This document shows positions 52,380 to 61,773 of a stretch of DNA of 64,000 nt, piece by piece. Positions within the stretch are counted from its first letter, which is position 1, and each line of letters opens with the position of its first letter. Source of the DNA: Primorskyibacter marinus (GTDB taxonomy: Bacteria > Pseudomonadota > Alphaproteobacteria > Rhodobacterales > Rhodobacteraceae); NCBI RefSeq assembly GCF_003313245.1, contig NZ_QJSD01000008.1, positions 62,001-126,000 of the forward strand. The letters run 5' to 3'. Both the position numbers and the translations under genes were made by a program. Under the pieces are notes generated by a model. That model had not been told where the DNA came from. It ran no database searches and saw only the letters and a list, made by a program, of their open reading frames with translations.

Positions 52380-52944
52380 TCGCAGCGATGCCGAGATGAA
52401 GATGGCGCGCGCGGCTGGCTGGTCGCGCGCCGATCTTGTTTGGGAACGGCTGCTTGAGGCGGGGAATCTCGCCTGGGCCGGGGGCGCAAAGGCCAAGGCC
52501 GCAAGCCGTTTTCGTCAGGCCGATCTGCTGGCGCGCCTGTGTTTTGACCGGAATGATCTGCGTCGTGCGACATGCCACGCAAACCTGTCACTGCTGGCCA
52601 TGGCCGGGAACAAGCCGCACCGTGCTGCCCGCCATCAGGCCCGCGCCCTACATATCTGGAAAACCGCCGCCGGACAGATCGCAACGATGAATGTCGCGCC
52701 GCGGTCGCGAAGTTCGCTGTTCCATCTGCGGCTGGAAGCGAAACATCGCGACACGTTTCACGACAATATGCGCAAGCGCTTCACCAATTTCGCGGCCGAG
52801 ACTGAAGAGACCTTGCGGTCGCTGACGGCCCCTGCCGCGTCAAGACACCGGCATTTCGGACGTTGGCGCGGTGAAAGGCCGAACGTCTATGACGACACCC
52901 GCAAGATCATGGGGGCTTGCCTGCTGATTATCGACCGCGCCTGA
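52339..52944 (+). CDS. Hypothetical helical protein coupled to the ABC operon
   Basis: A 201-residue protein starting within the last 41 bases of the LivF-type gene in another frame. AGWSRADLVWERLLEAGNLAWAG and ASRFRQADLLARLCFDRNDLRRATCHANLSLL have the alternating-helix pattern of tetratricopeptide-like repeats; the remainder is basic (FHLRLEAKHRDTFHDNMRKRF). No signal peptide. No known function. The overlap and the terminator just after it make it the last gene of the transporter operon. It might be an adaptor or regulator of the uptake system. Confidence 0.65.
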   Translation: MTTNTFGRRIWGFDRSDAEMKMARAAGWSRADLVWERLLEAGNLAWAGGAKAKAASRFRQADLLARLCFDRNDLRRATCHANLSLLAMAGNKPHRAARHQARALHIWKTAAGQIATMNVAPRSRSSLFHLRLEAKHRDTFHDNMRKRFTNFAAETEETLRSLTAPAASRHRHFGRWRGERPNVYDDTRKIMGACLLIIDRA

Positions 52945-52953
52945 CAAACACAA

Positions 52954-52989
52954 AAGCCCCGAAGCCTGACCGGCCTCGGGGCTTCTTTT
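52954..52989 (+). terminator. Terminator of the Liv-type ABC operon
   Basis: AAGCCCCGAAGCC and GGCCTCGGGGCTT form a long stem (one internal mismatch) with a short loop, followed by CTTTTC. It stands between the convergent ABC operon and tdm and also carries AAAA on its left, so it may work in both directions. Confidence 0.85.
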
Positions 52990-53010
52990 CTTATGTCGAA
53001 CCCGACGTGA

Positions 53011-55395
53011 TTAGTCGTAATTGCCCTTCACGCGCTCTTTCTTCGGGTCGAAATGCGGGAACGGAACGATGGTGGCTTTCAGGCGCTTCTGTTCACCATC
53101 CAACTGACCTACCTCGATCTGAGTCCCGATTTCCGCGTGGGCAACGTCGATCCGTGCCAATGCGATGACCTTGCCAAGAACCGGCGATTTCATGGCCGAC
53201 GTGATTTCGCCGATCTGGGGCTTTCCGACGCGGACGCAGTCACCGGGAACGGGTACGATACCGCCTTCCAGATCCAGCCCGACCAGTTTCCGCGACGGTG
53301 TCGCCTTGCGACGCTCCAACGCGGCGCGACCGATGAAATCATCCGTCTTGCTTTTCAGCGGAACGGTAAAACCAATGCCGGCTTCCATCGGGTCGGTCTG
53401 TTCGTCGAATTCGGAACCGGCAAAGATCAGTCCAGCCTCGATCCGCAGCATGTCCAGCGCGGCCAGACCCAGCGGGATCATGCCCATCGGTTCGCCGACC
53501 TTCCAGATTGCGTCGAACACCTCTGTCGCGTCCTTGGGGTGGCAGAACACCTCGTATCCCAGCTCGCCGGAATAGCCGGTGCGGCTGACCACAACGGACG
53601 GACCGTTGAATTCATGCAGACGCCCGATCGTCAACCGGAACCATGCCAGTTCTTCGACGGTTGCCTGCTCCGGCGGAGTCCAGATCACCTGCTTGAGAAT
53701 GTCGCGCGACAATGGGCCCTGAACCGCGATGTTGCAAAGATGGTCAGTGGACGCGCGCACCCAGGCGTTCAAGCCACGCTCGACCGCTTGCTTGCGCAGC
53801 CACAGACCGGATTGGTCGTTGCCGCCGATCCAGCGAAAGTTCGTTTCGCCCAGACGGTAAACGGTGCCGTCGTCGATCATGCCGCCATGTTCATAACACA
53901 TCGCGGTGTAGACGATCCCGCCGACCGACAGTTTCTTGATGTCGCGGGTGACGCAAAGTTGCATCAGCTCTTCGGCATCCGGGCCGGTGACTTCGTATTT
54001 GCGCAGTGGCGACAAATCCATCACCACGGCCTTTTCACGCGCGGCCCAATATTCGGCAATGGCGCCGTGATTGGTCATCTGGTTTGGCAACCAGTACCCC
54101 TGATATTCAATGAATTCGCGCGTGTGCTTCGCAAAACACTCGTGAAAACCTGTCTTCTTGGTCTCTTCCATATCCGCCTCCGGAGTCTTCCGCCAACCGA
54201 TAGAGCGGCTGAATTCGTTGCTTTTTTCGTAAGTACGGATTTGAATATCCGTGGGGTTCCAACCATTTGCCGGGTCCACATCACATGGACAGGCCGTCGA
54301 AATGCAGACCAGATCGGTCAGCGCGCGCAACAGCACATAATCCCCCGGACGTGAATAGGGGTCATTCATGCTGATGGCATTCGTATCGTCCAGCATCGTA
54401 TTGAAGAAGAAGTTGATCGCGGGCCAGCCGCCGCGCGGCCGCACGTCATATTGCGCCAGTTCAATGTTAATGTTGTCCGAACAGTTGACGTGCCCCGGAT
54501 AGCCGAGGTCTTCGTAGTAACGCGCGGTACAGGACAGGCCGAACGTGTCGTGCCGCCCGACCGTATCGCGGACGATCTCTACGATCCGCTCCTGATCGGA
54601 GTTGAAGTATTTGGCGAACAGCCCCGGCTCGGGATACAGAGACCCCACCATCGAGCGAGTCGTGGTCGGGTCGATTTCACGTTCCAGCCCGCGATCCAGC
54701 GCGCGATGCGAAAACGCCTGAAAATCCGAACATTCCCGGCCCTGCACATCCAGAACCTGAATATACTGGCCTGCGCGCACCTCATAGGCCTTCGCCTCGC
54801 CCGGCAGAATGTTGAAATCCATCAACGGATCGGCCAGCGGTTCCGGCGGCAACAAGCCGCCTTTCGCGTCACCCGGATCGGCGCGTTTGACATAGAGCGC
54901 AACCTCGGTCGGTGCCCATTGCTCATGCGGCTCCATCGCTGCACCGGGTGCGCAGACGATCAGCAGGCCATCGGAAGTGGCCGTGAACGTCTGGTAATCG
55001 CCCGCATGGGACCCGTCTGCGAAAACCACTGTGCCGTCGGCCTTGGCAATGTCGAATCCGGCCGCCTCAAGCGCCCGCACGACCTTGGCTCCGGAAGGGT
55101 CGCCCAGCAACGCCGCCTTCAGCCCGGCGGGATCGCGCCCGCCTTTTGCACCGATCATTCCGGCATCCGAACTGCCGTCCGGCGAAAAGAAGACCAACTC
55201 GACCGGTTGCAGGCCTTCACGGTCCTGTACGGTGATCTCGTCCCCTTTCAATATTCTGACCGCGCGGCTACCCCCGCCGGGCACCGGATGTCGCTCCACT
55301 CCGTGCGGCAGGATGGGCAGTCCGGGTGTCACAACGCCGGCACGTTCATAAGGGGTTTGGAAAATCGGCTTGATAGTCATGTTCATGGAAGTCAT
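53011..55395 (-). CDS. tdm: Trimethylamine-N-oxide demethylase (DUF1989-GcvT fusion)
   Basis: A 794-residue two-domain protein. The N-terminal DUF1989 region contains the metal-site cysteines in GRECSDFQAF (C222), GHVNCSDN (C305) and STACPCDVD (C369/C371). From about residue 420 a GcvT-type tetrahydrofolate domain follows (AEYWAAREKAVVMDLSPLRKYEV, GYSGELGYEVFCH, PLGLAALDMLRIEAG). This architecture and length are those of bacterial Tdm, which converts TMAO to dimethylamine and formaldehyde, the latter trapped as methylene-tetrahydrofolate. I placed the start at ATG 55395; ATGs at 55386 and 55380 are alternatives. tmm lies in the same cluster. Confidence 0.9.
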   Translation of the reverse strand: MTSMNMTIKPIFQTPYERAGVVTPGLPILPHGVERHPVPGGGSRAVRILKGDEITVQDREGLQPVELVFFSPDGSSDAGMIGAKGGRDPAGLKAALLGDPSGAKVVRALEAAGFDIAKADGTVVFADGSHAGDYQTFTATSDGLLIVCAPGAAMEPHEQWAPTEVALYVKRADPGDAKGGLLPPEPLADPLMDFNILPGEAKAYEVRAGQYIQVLDVQGRECSDFQAFSHRALDRGLEREIDPTTTRSMVGSLYPEPGLFAKYFNSDQERIVEIVRDTVGRHDTFGLSCTARYYEDLGYPGHVNCSDNINIELAQYDVRPRGGWPAINFFFNTMLDDTNAISMNDPYSRPGDYVLLRALTDLVCISTACPCDVDPANGWNPTDIQIRTYEKSNEFSRSIGWRKTPEADMEETKKTGFHECFAKHTREFIEYQGYWLPNQMTNHGAIAEYWAAREKAVVMDLSPLRKYEVTGPDAEELMQLCVTRDIKKLSVGGIVYTAMCYEHGGMIDDGTVYRLGETNFRWIGGNDQSGLWLRKQAVERGLNAWVRASTDHLCNIAVQGPLSRDILKQVIWTPPEQATVEELAWFRLTIGRLHEFNGPSVVVSRTGYSGELGYEVFCHPKDATEVFDAIWKVGEPMGMIPLGLAALDMLRIEAGLIFAGSEFDEQTDPMEAGIGFTVPLKSKTDDFIGRAALERRKATPSRKLVGLDLEGGIVPVPGDCVRVGKPQIGEITSAMKSPVLGKVIALARIDVAHAEIGTQIEVGQLDGEQKRLKATIVPFPHFDPKKERVKGNYD

Positions 55396-55634
55396 CCCAC
55401 TCGGCAATGGCGGAAGTGAACGTTTCAGGCCTTCTGAGGCGTGAAATGGCGTAGATTTTCGGTCCGTCCGAGTCTGTCTCGAACTGGATCTCATACTGCC
55501 TCTGAATCTGCTTTTATTCGAATGTTATTTTGATATTCTCTGCCCGCATTAATTAGCGCCAGATATACGTTCGCGGCAGCCCTCTGGATGTTAGTCAAGA
55601 ACGTCTTAGCCTCCAACGGAACGGTGGTCGGAAG

Positions 55635-56561
55635 ATGAAAAAAGGCAACCCCGCACTGCCGCCTCTGGACTATCTTCTGGCGTTCGAAGCAGCGGCGGAA
55701 CACATGAGTTTCGTCGGCGCATCAAGCAAACTGAACATCAGCGAAACCGCGATCAGCCGGAAAGTGCGGCTGCTTGAATATCACTATAATGTGCCATTGT
55801 TCATGCGCGGCCACCGATCCATCCATCTGACGCCACAGGGCGAACGATTCTTGAACCTGATAAAGCCCGCCTTGCAAAGCCTGCGTGACACGTCGCGGCG
55901 CATCGTGTCGGAAGACCAGATCAAATCCGTCACACTCGCCGCAACGAATTCGGTCGCGGCGCTTTGGCTTATGCCGCGTCTACAGGTATTCCGCCGCGAC
56001 AACCGAAGCATCAAGATCAAGCTTGTTGCCTCGGACGACGATTCGGAATGCCTGAACGATGCCGTGGATCTGGCAATCCTGCGCGGAAATGCTGAATGGC
56101 CAAGCCATGAGGCGCAACTCTTATTTGGAGAAACCGTTTTCCCGGTCTGCTCGCCTGACTATCTCGCCGCGAATCCATCAGCAGCAAATCTTGCAGCGTT
56201 AGGCGAGCAGGACCTGATCGAAGTGAGCTCGGAACACAAGGAATGGATGAACTGGAAATCCTGGGTGTCCGAAATCGACGCCGGCGGGAGCGAACCGGAA
56301 CAGGCTGCGCTTTTCAACACATATCCGCTGGCAATACAGGCCGCAGTAGATGGGCTGGGGTTGGCACTTGGCTGGGGCCATCTTGTCGACGGACATCTTG
56401 AAAAAGGCACGCTGGTGCGCCCGATGGGGGATTTGCGGGTGCGGACCAATGAAGGATATTACCTGCTTCGCCCCAAGAAAAGGGAACGGTTCGACGAATG
56501 TCAGATCGTCGAAAAATGGCTGACCGATGTCGCAGCAGCCTTGCCCAGCTATGCGGACTGA
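55635..56561 (+). CDS. LysR-family regulator (GcvA-like)
   Basis: A 308-residue regulator: winged helix LPPLDYLLAFEAAAEHMSFVGASSKLNISETAISRKVRLLE at residues 8-50 (shown in parts: AFEAAAEHMSF, SETAISRKVRLLE), HLTPQGERFL, and a GcvA/AmpR-type effector domain (NSVAALWLMPRLQVF, DLAILRGN, AAVDGLGLALGWGHLV). It diverges from tdm (239-base gap) and is followed by soxBDAG, so it may control either. Confidence 0.88.
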   Translation: MKKGNPALPPLDYLLAFEAAAEHMSFVGASSKLNISETAISRKVRLLEYHYNVPLFMRGHRSIHLTPQGERFLNLIKPALQSLRDTSRRIVSEDQIKSVTLAATNSVAALWLMPRLQVFRRDNRSIKIKLVASDDDSECLNDAVDLAILRGNAEWPSHEAQLLFGETVFPVCSPDYLAANPSAANLAALGEQDLIEVSSEHKEWMNWKSWVSEIDAGGSEPEQAALFNTYPLAIQAAVDGLGLALGWGHLVDGHLEKGTLVRPMGDLRVRTNEGYYLLRPKKRERFDECQIVEKWLTDVAAALPSYAD

Positions 56562-56569
56562 CAGCACAG

Positions 56570-56591
56570 AAATCTGACATATGTCGGATTT
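56570..56591. promoter_or_regulatory. Palindrome upstream of soxB
   Basis: A 22-base inverted repeat with arms AAATCTGACAT and ATGTCGGATTT (one mismatch pair) around the perfect core GACATATGTC. It begins eight bases after the LysR stop and lies 82 bases before soxB, a good position for an operator of the sox operon. Confidence 0.6.
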
Positions 56592-56672
56592 GAACAGGTG
56601 TTCGTCCGATCAGAACCTTAACATTTCAGCTGAACGGCTCAATATCGTGTCTCAAATGAATGAGGTCGTTCC

Positions 56673-57923
56673 ATGCGGTATTCGGGTCTACGAGTCATCA
56701 AGGAAGCTTTGACAGGGCACAAGGGTTGGCAGCCCGCGTGGCGCGATCCTGAGCCTCAGTCTTCCTATGACTACATCATCATCGGCGGCGGCGGTCACGG
56801 GCTGGCCACTGCCTACTATCTGGCCAAGAAATACGGCAAAAGCCGGATTGCCGTTCTTGAAAAGGGCTGGATCGGTGGCGGGAATGTGGGCCGTAACACC
56901 ACGATTATCCGGTCGAACTACCTTCTTGATGGCAACGAGCCATTTTATGAATACTCGCTGAAACTCTGGGAAGGGTTGGAGCAGGAACTGAACTACAACG
57001 CGATGGTCAGCCAGCGCGGGATTCTCAACCTGATCCACACCGATGCACAGCGCGACGCCTTTACCCGGCGCGGCAATGCGATGATCCTGAACGGTGCGGA
57101 CGCCGAAATGCTGAGCGTCGACCAGATCAAGGCACGTTATCCGTTCCTGAACTTCAACGACGCGCGCTTCCCGATCAAGGGCGGGCTGGCCCAGCATCGC
57201 GGCGGCACCGTGCGCCATGACGCCGTGGCCTGGGGCTATGCAAGGGCCGCCGATAGCCTTGGTGTCGATATCATCCAGAATTGTGAAGTGACCGGCTTTC
57301 GCATCGAAAATGGCAGTTGCCTGGGCGTCGAGACCTCGCGCGGGTTCATTGGTGGCACCAAGGTTGCCAGCTGCGTCGCGGGATCGTCGTCCCGGCTGAT
57401 GTCGAAAGCGAATATGCGGCTGCCCATCGAAAGCACCGTGTTGCAGGCATTCGTGACAGAAGGGCTGAAGCCGGTCCTGCCCGGCGTCATCACCTACGGC
57501 GCGGGCCATTTCTATTGCAGTCAGTCCGACAAGGGCGGGCTGGTCTTCGGCGGCGATCCAGACGGCTACAACAGCTACGCGCAGCGCGGCAACCTGCCCG
57601 TGGTCGAGGATGTCTGCGAAAGCGGCATGGCCTTGATCCCGGCCCTTGGCCGTGCGCGTTTGCTGCGGATGTGGGGCGGCATCATGGACATGTCGATGGA
57701 CGGCTCTCCGATCATCGACCGCACCGACATCAACGGGCTCTATTTCAACGGCGGCTGGTGTTATGGCGGCTTCAAGGCAACGCCGGCATCGGGCATGTGC
57801 TACGCCCACCTTCTGGCCACCGACGCCCCGCACGAATTCGCCACCGCATATCGTTTCGATCGCTTCCGCCGCGGATACATGATCGACGAAAAAGGTATGG
57901 GCGCCCAGCCCAACCTGCATTGA
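56673..57923 (+). CDS. soxB: Sarcosine oxidase beta subunit
   Basis: A 416-residue flavoprotein. FAD-binding IIIGGGGHGLATAYYL near residue 35; GNVGRNTTIIRSNYL; RGGTVRHDAVAWGYARA near 176-191, the area of the covalent FMN histidine in this family; and the C-terminal YFNGGWCYGGFKATPASG. In the alpha-beta-gamma-delta complex it oxidises sarcosine to glycine with O2, releasing H2O2 and a one-carbon unit. The gene opens a tight soxB-D-A-G operon with 13 bases to soxD. Confidence 0.95.
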   Translation: MRYSGLRVIKEALTGHKGWQPAWRDPEPQSSYDYIIIGGGGHGLATAYYLAKKYGKSRIAVLEKGWIGGGNVGRNTTIIRSNYLLDGNEPFYEYSLKLWEGLEQELNYNAMVSQRGILNLIHTDAQRDAFTRRGNAMILNGADAEMLSVDQIKARYPFLNFNDARFPIKGGLAQHRGGTVRHDAVAWGYARAADSLGVDIIQNCEVTGFRIENGSCLGVETSRGFIGGTKVASCVAGSSSRLMSKANMRLPIESTVLQAFVTEGLKPVLPGVITYGAGHFYCSQSDKGGLVFGGDPDGYNSYAQRGNLPVVEDVCESGMALIPALGRARLLRMWGGIMDMSMDGSPIIDRTDINGLYFNGGWCYGGFKATPASGMCYAHLLATDAPHEFATAYRFDRFRRGYMIDEKGMGAQPNLH

Positions 57924-57936
57924 GGAGCCGTCAGAC

Positions 57937-58224
57937 ATGATTATTAATCACCCTCTTCTTGGCCCCCGCGACGCGCAGGAATTCACGTTTCTTGGCGATG
58001 CCTCGCTGATCGACCGACCCGACTGGGAGGCAGAGGATGCCGCGGAAAAATTCTACGAATACGCGTATCTGCGCGACAATCCGGCCGGGCTCCACCGCGA
58101 GCTGTGGTTTCACGAAACAGGCGACCGATCTTGGCTTGTCGTCACGCGGAATACGCTGACGCATGAGATCACGGACGTCGAAATGGCCTCCGATGTGGCT
58201 CGCAGCAAGGGGCGCAGCAAATGA
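57937..58224 (+). CDS. soxD: Sarcosine oxidase delta subunit, lacking zinc cysteines
   Basis: A 95-residue SoxD by position and by YEYAYLRDNPAGLHRELWFHETG and TRNTLTHEI. Canonical SoxD starts with a CPxCG motif and has a later Cys; with a His these bind zinc (Cys6, Cys9, His59, Cys63 in the studied enzymes). Here the N-terminus reads MIINHPLLGPRDAQEF, so the cysteines are His5 and Leu8; His59 is kept; residue 63 is Asp. No Cys occurs in the protein. Either the subunit has lost zinc or binds a metal with H5/H59/D63. Confidence 0.9.
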   Translation: MIINHPLLGPRDAQEFTFLGDASLIDRPDWEAEDAAEKFYEYAYLRDNPAGLHRELWFHETGDRSWLVVTRNTLTHEITDVEMASDVARSKGRSK

Positions 58225-61187
58225 GCGACAACAAACAGACGAATCGCCTGACCGGCGGCCAGATTGATACTTCGCGGTCACTCAGATTCAGCTTTGACGG
58301 CAAAAACTATGCGGGTCATCCCGGTGACACGCTTGCCTCTGCGCTGCTGGCCAACAATGTCCGGCTGATGGGCCGGTCGTTCAAGTATCACCGTCCGCGC
58401 GGCGTGCTGGGGTCCGGCAGTGAAGAACCCAACGCGCTGGTCGAGCTGCGCAGCGGCGCACGGCAAGAGCCGAACACCCGCGCGACCACGGCGGAACTTT
58501 TTGACGGGCTGGAGGCGAAAAGCCAGAATCGTTTTCCGTCGTTGAAATTCGACGCCATGGCGATCAATGACCGGTTTTCGAATTTTCTGACCGCCGGTTT
58601 CTACTACAAAACGTTCATGTGGCCGGCCGCTTTCTGGGAAAAGCTGTATGAGCCGATCATCCGCAAGGCCGCAGGGCTTGGCTCGCTGTCTTTGCAGGAC
58701 GATCCCGACGAATATGACAAGGGCTTTCTGCACTGTGATCTGCTGATCATCGGGGGCGGGCCTGCGGGGCTTGCTGCGGCTCTGCGCGCGGGGCGTGCCG
58801 GGGCGCAGGTCATCCTTGCGGATGAGGATTATGTCTTTGGCGGCCGTCTGAATGCCGAAACCCACGAAATCGGAGGCGAGACCGGACCGGCCTGGACCGC
58901 AGCCGCAATGGCTGAACTGGACGCGATGCCGAATGTGCGCTGCATGGCGCGCACCAGCGTGCTGGGCGCGTTCGACCACGGCATATACAGCGCGGTAGAG
59001 CGTGTCAGCGATCACCTCGCCGTGCCGTCCAAGGGCAAGCCGCGGCAGATCCTGTGGCGCATCTATTCCAAGCGGGCCTTGGTCTGTGCGGGGGCCATCG
59101 AACGGCCCATCGCGTTCGAGAACAATGACCGCCCCGGCATCATGCTGGCAAGCGCCATGCGCGCCTATGCCAATCGCTGGGCCGTGACCGCAGCACCGCG
59201 TGTGGCCGTCTTCACCAATAACGATGACGGGCACCGCACCGCCGTCGATCTGTTGGCCAAGGGCGTCAAGGTCACAGCCGTGATCGACACCCGCGCGGAT
59301 GCCCCGCGCATCGCCGATTGCGAGTTGCTGGCGGGGGCGCAGGTCATTGATACCGCAGGACGTCTGGGGCTGAACTATGTCAAGATCCAGCAGGCCGACG
59401 GCAGCGAACGCACCATCGAATGTGGCGCGCTTGGCGTTTCGGGCGGCTGGAACCCCAATGTTCACATGACCTGCCATCAGCGCGGCCGTCCTGTGTGGAA
59501 TGACGCAATCGCCGCCTTTGTGCCGGGCGACACCGGCACACCGGGGATGTCCGTCGCCGGGGCAGCGCAAGGCGACTTTTCAACCGCGTCCGCCTTGCAG
59601 ACCGGCAGCGACAAGGCTGCCGCCGCTTTGCACGATCTGGGCATTGATGCTCCCACCATCGAGCTGCCACAGGCCGAGGATACGCCCGTAAACCTGCAAC
59701 CGTTCTGGTATGTCAAACACGGCAAGGGCCGCGCGTGGCTGGACCAGCAGAACGATGTGACGGTCAAGGACGTCAAGCTTGCGCATCAGGAAAACTTCCG
59801 CTCGGTCGAACATCTCAAGCGCTATACGACGCTGGGCATGGCCACGGATCAGGGCAAGACTTCCAATATGGGCGGCCTTGCGATCATGGCCGAGCTTGCG
59901 GGCAAATCCATCCCCGAGGTCGGCACGACCATGTTCCGCCCACCGTATACGCCCGTCCCGATGGGCACGATGGGTGGTCGCGCGCGCGGTAAGCATTTCC
60001 ACCCGGTCCGCGAGACACCAAGCCACAAGTATTCCACCGAGAACAACGCAACTTTTGTCGAAGTCGGCAATTGGCTGCGCGCGCAATGGTTTACCAAACC
60101 CGGTGAAACCCATTGGCGGGAAACTGTCGATCGCGAAGTCAATGCGGTGCGCGGATCGGTTGGTGTCTGCGACGTGACCACCTTGGGCAAAATCGACATC
60201 CAGGGCACTGACGCGGCGCAGTTTCTGAACAAGGTCTATGCCAACGCATTCGCCAAACTGGCCGTCGGCAAGACGCGCTACGGGCTGATGCTGCGCGAGG
60301 ACGGCATCGCGATGGATGACGGCACCACCGCCCGCCTGGCCGAAGATCAGTTCGTGATGACGACGACCACAGCCAACGCGGTCAATGTCTACCGGCATCT
60401 TGAATTTGTTCGCCAATGTCTGTTCCCGGACATGGACGTGCAACTGATCTCGACGACCGAGGCCTGGGCACAATATGCCGTGGCAGGACCAAATTCCCGC
60501 AAGCTGCTGCAAAAGATCGTGGACCCTGAATTCGACATTTCCAACGAAGGGTTCGAGTTCATGGCCTGTCGCGAGATCACCGTCTGCGGTGGCCTGCGTG
60601 CGCGCCTGTTCCGGATCTCCTTTTCCGGCGAACTGGCGTATGAAATCGCCGTGCCGACGCGTTATGGTGATGCGCTGTTCCGCAAGATCATGGAAGCGGG
60701 CCAAGAATTCGATGTCGTGCCATACGGCACCGAGGCTCTTGGCGTGATGCGTATCGAAAAAGGCCACGCCGCAGGCAATGAGCTGAACGGCACGACCACG
60801 GCGCTGAACCTTGGTATGGGGCGAATGGTGTCCAAGAAGAAGGACAGTATCGGATCCACCTTGTCAGAACGCGAAGGCCTGAACGAACCGGATGCGCTGA
60901 TGCTGGTCGGCTTCAAACCTGTCAACAACGCTGACAAGGTCACGGCTGGCGGTCACTTGATGACCAAAGGAACGCCGAAGGATGCCGAACATGACCAGGG
61001 CTATATCACCTCCGCCGCCTTCTCTCCGAGCCTGAATTCGTCCATCGGGCTGGGCTTTCTCAAGGATGGTGGCAACCGCCTTGGCGAGGTCATGATCCTC
61101 ACGACACCGCTGACAGGCGCGGATGTCGAAGTTGAAGTCGTCAGCGCCCATTTCGTCGATCCCGAAGGAGAACGGCTCCGTGCATGA
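58221..61187 (+). CDS. soxA: Sarcosine oxidase alpha subunit
   Basis: A 988-residue subunit of standard length. N-terminal ferredoxin-like part (FDGKNYAGHPGDTLASALLANN, SFKYHRPRGVLG); NAD-binding region LLIIGGGPAGLAAALRAGRAG near residue 175; pyridine-nucleotide oxidoreductase fold to about 500; C-terminal GcvT-like folate domain from about 600 (GVCDVTTLGKIDIQG, FSGELAYEIAVPTRYG). The folate site captures the sarcosine methyl group as methylene-tetrahydrofolate. ATGA overlap with soxD. Confidence 0.95.
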   Translation: MSDNKQTNRLTGGQIDTSRSLRFSFDGKNYAGHPGDTLASALLANNVRLMGRSFKYHRPRGVLGSGSEEPNALVELRSGARQEPNTRATTAELFDGLEAKSQNRFPSLKFDAMAINDRFSNFLTAGFYYKTFMWPAAFWEKLYEPIIRKAAGLGSLSLQDDPDEYDKGFLHCDLLIIGGGPAGLAAALRAGRAGAQVILADEDYVFGGRLNAETHEIGGETGPAWTAAAMAELDAMPNVRCMARTSVLGAFDHGIYSAVERVSDHLAVPSKGKPRQILWRIYSKRALVCAGAIERPIAFENNDRPGIMLASAMRAYANRWAVTAAPRVAVFTNNDDGHRTAVDLLAKGVKVTAVIDTRADAPRIADCELLAGAQVIDTAGRLGLNYVKIQQADGSERTIECGALGVSGGWNPNVHMTCHQRGRPVWNDAIAAFVPGDTGTPGMSVAGAAQGDFSTASALQTGSDKAAAALHDLGIDAPTIELPQAEDTPVNLQPFWYVKHGKGRAWLDQQNDVTVKDVKLAHQENFRSVEHLKRYTTLGMATDQGKTSNMGGLAIMAELAGKSIPEVGTTMFRPPYTPVPMGTMGGRARGKHFHPVRETPSHKYSTENNATFVEVGNWLRAQWFTKPGETHWRETVDREVNAVRGSVGVCDVTTLGKIDIQGTDAAQFLNKVYANAFAKLAVGKTRYGLMLREDGIAMDDGTTARLAEDQFVMTTTTANAVNVYRHLEFVRQCLFPDMDVQLISTTEAWAQYAVAGPNSRKLLQKIVDPEFDISNEGFEFMACREITVCGGLRARLFRISFSGELAYEIAVPTRYGDALFRKIMEAGQEFDVVPYGTEALGVMRIEKGHAAGNELNGTTTALNLGMGRMVSKKKDSIGSTLSEREGLNEPDALMLVGFKPVNNADKVTAGGHLMTKGTPKDAEHDQGYITSAAFSPSLNSSIGLGFLKDGGNRLGEVMILTTPLTGADVEVEVVSAHFVDPEGERLRA

Positions 61188-61746
61188 TTTGAAACCGCTC
61201 ACACCGCTTGGCAGCACCACTGCGCAAATCGACAGATTCGCCGGGTTGACCATTTCTGAATGTCCCGATTGGGCGCTGGCATCCCTTGCCGCCCGACGCG
61301 GACGCGAGCAAGACACCGCGACCGCTGCGCAAAATCTGCTTGGCACGGCTCTGCCCGATGTCGCGGCCACTGCGACGAGCGGTGATTTCACCGCGTTCTG
61401 GACCGGACCGCAGCAATGGATGATCGAGGCACCGCATGACAGCCACGAAGAATTGGCAACAGAGGTCAAATCTGCTGTCGGCGATGCGGCGTCGGTCACC
61501 GAACAGACCGATGGCTGGTGTCGATTCGACCTTGAGGGCACGCGCTGCCACGACGTTCTGGAACGTTTGTGCAACGCGGATACCCGTGCAATGACACAAG
61601 GTCAGGTCACCCGAACACGGCTGGAGCATCTGGGATGTTTTCTGATCTGCCGCACGAAAGACGCGCATTTCAGCGTGATCGGCCCGCGTTCATCGGCAGG
61701 TTCGATTCATCATGCCCTGACCGTCGCGGCGGCCAGTGCTATTTGA
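61180..61746 (+). CDS. soxG: Sarcosine oxidase gamma subunit
   Basis: A 188-residue SoxG: LKPLTPLGSTTAQIDRFAGLTI, WTGPQQWMIEAPHDSHEELA, TEQTDGWCRFDLEG. It is GcvT-like and stabilises the complex. The start is taken as GTG 61180, with AAGGAG nine bases upstream and overlapping the soxA end by eight bases. An earlier in-frame ATG (61123) lies in soxA coding sequence without a ribosome-binding site. Confidence 0.9.
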   Translation: MHDLKPLTPLGSTTAQIDRFAGLTISECPDWALASLAARRGREQDTATAAQNLLGTALPDVAATATSGDFTAFWTGPQQWMIEAPHDSHEELATEVKSAVGDAASVTEQTDGWCRFDLEGTRCHDVLERLCNADTRAMTQGQVTRTRLEHLGCFLICRTKDAHFSVIGPRSSAGSIHHALTVAAASAI

Positions 61747-61773
61747 ACGAAGTCACGGTCAACGGCACCCGCG

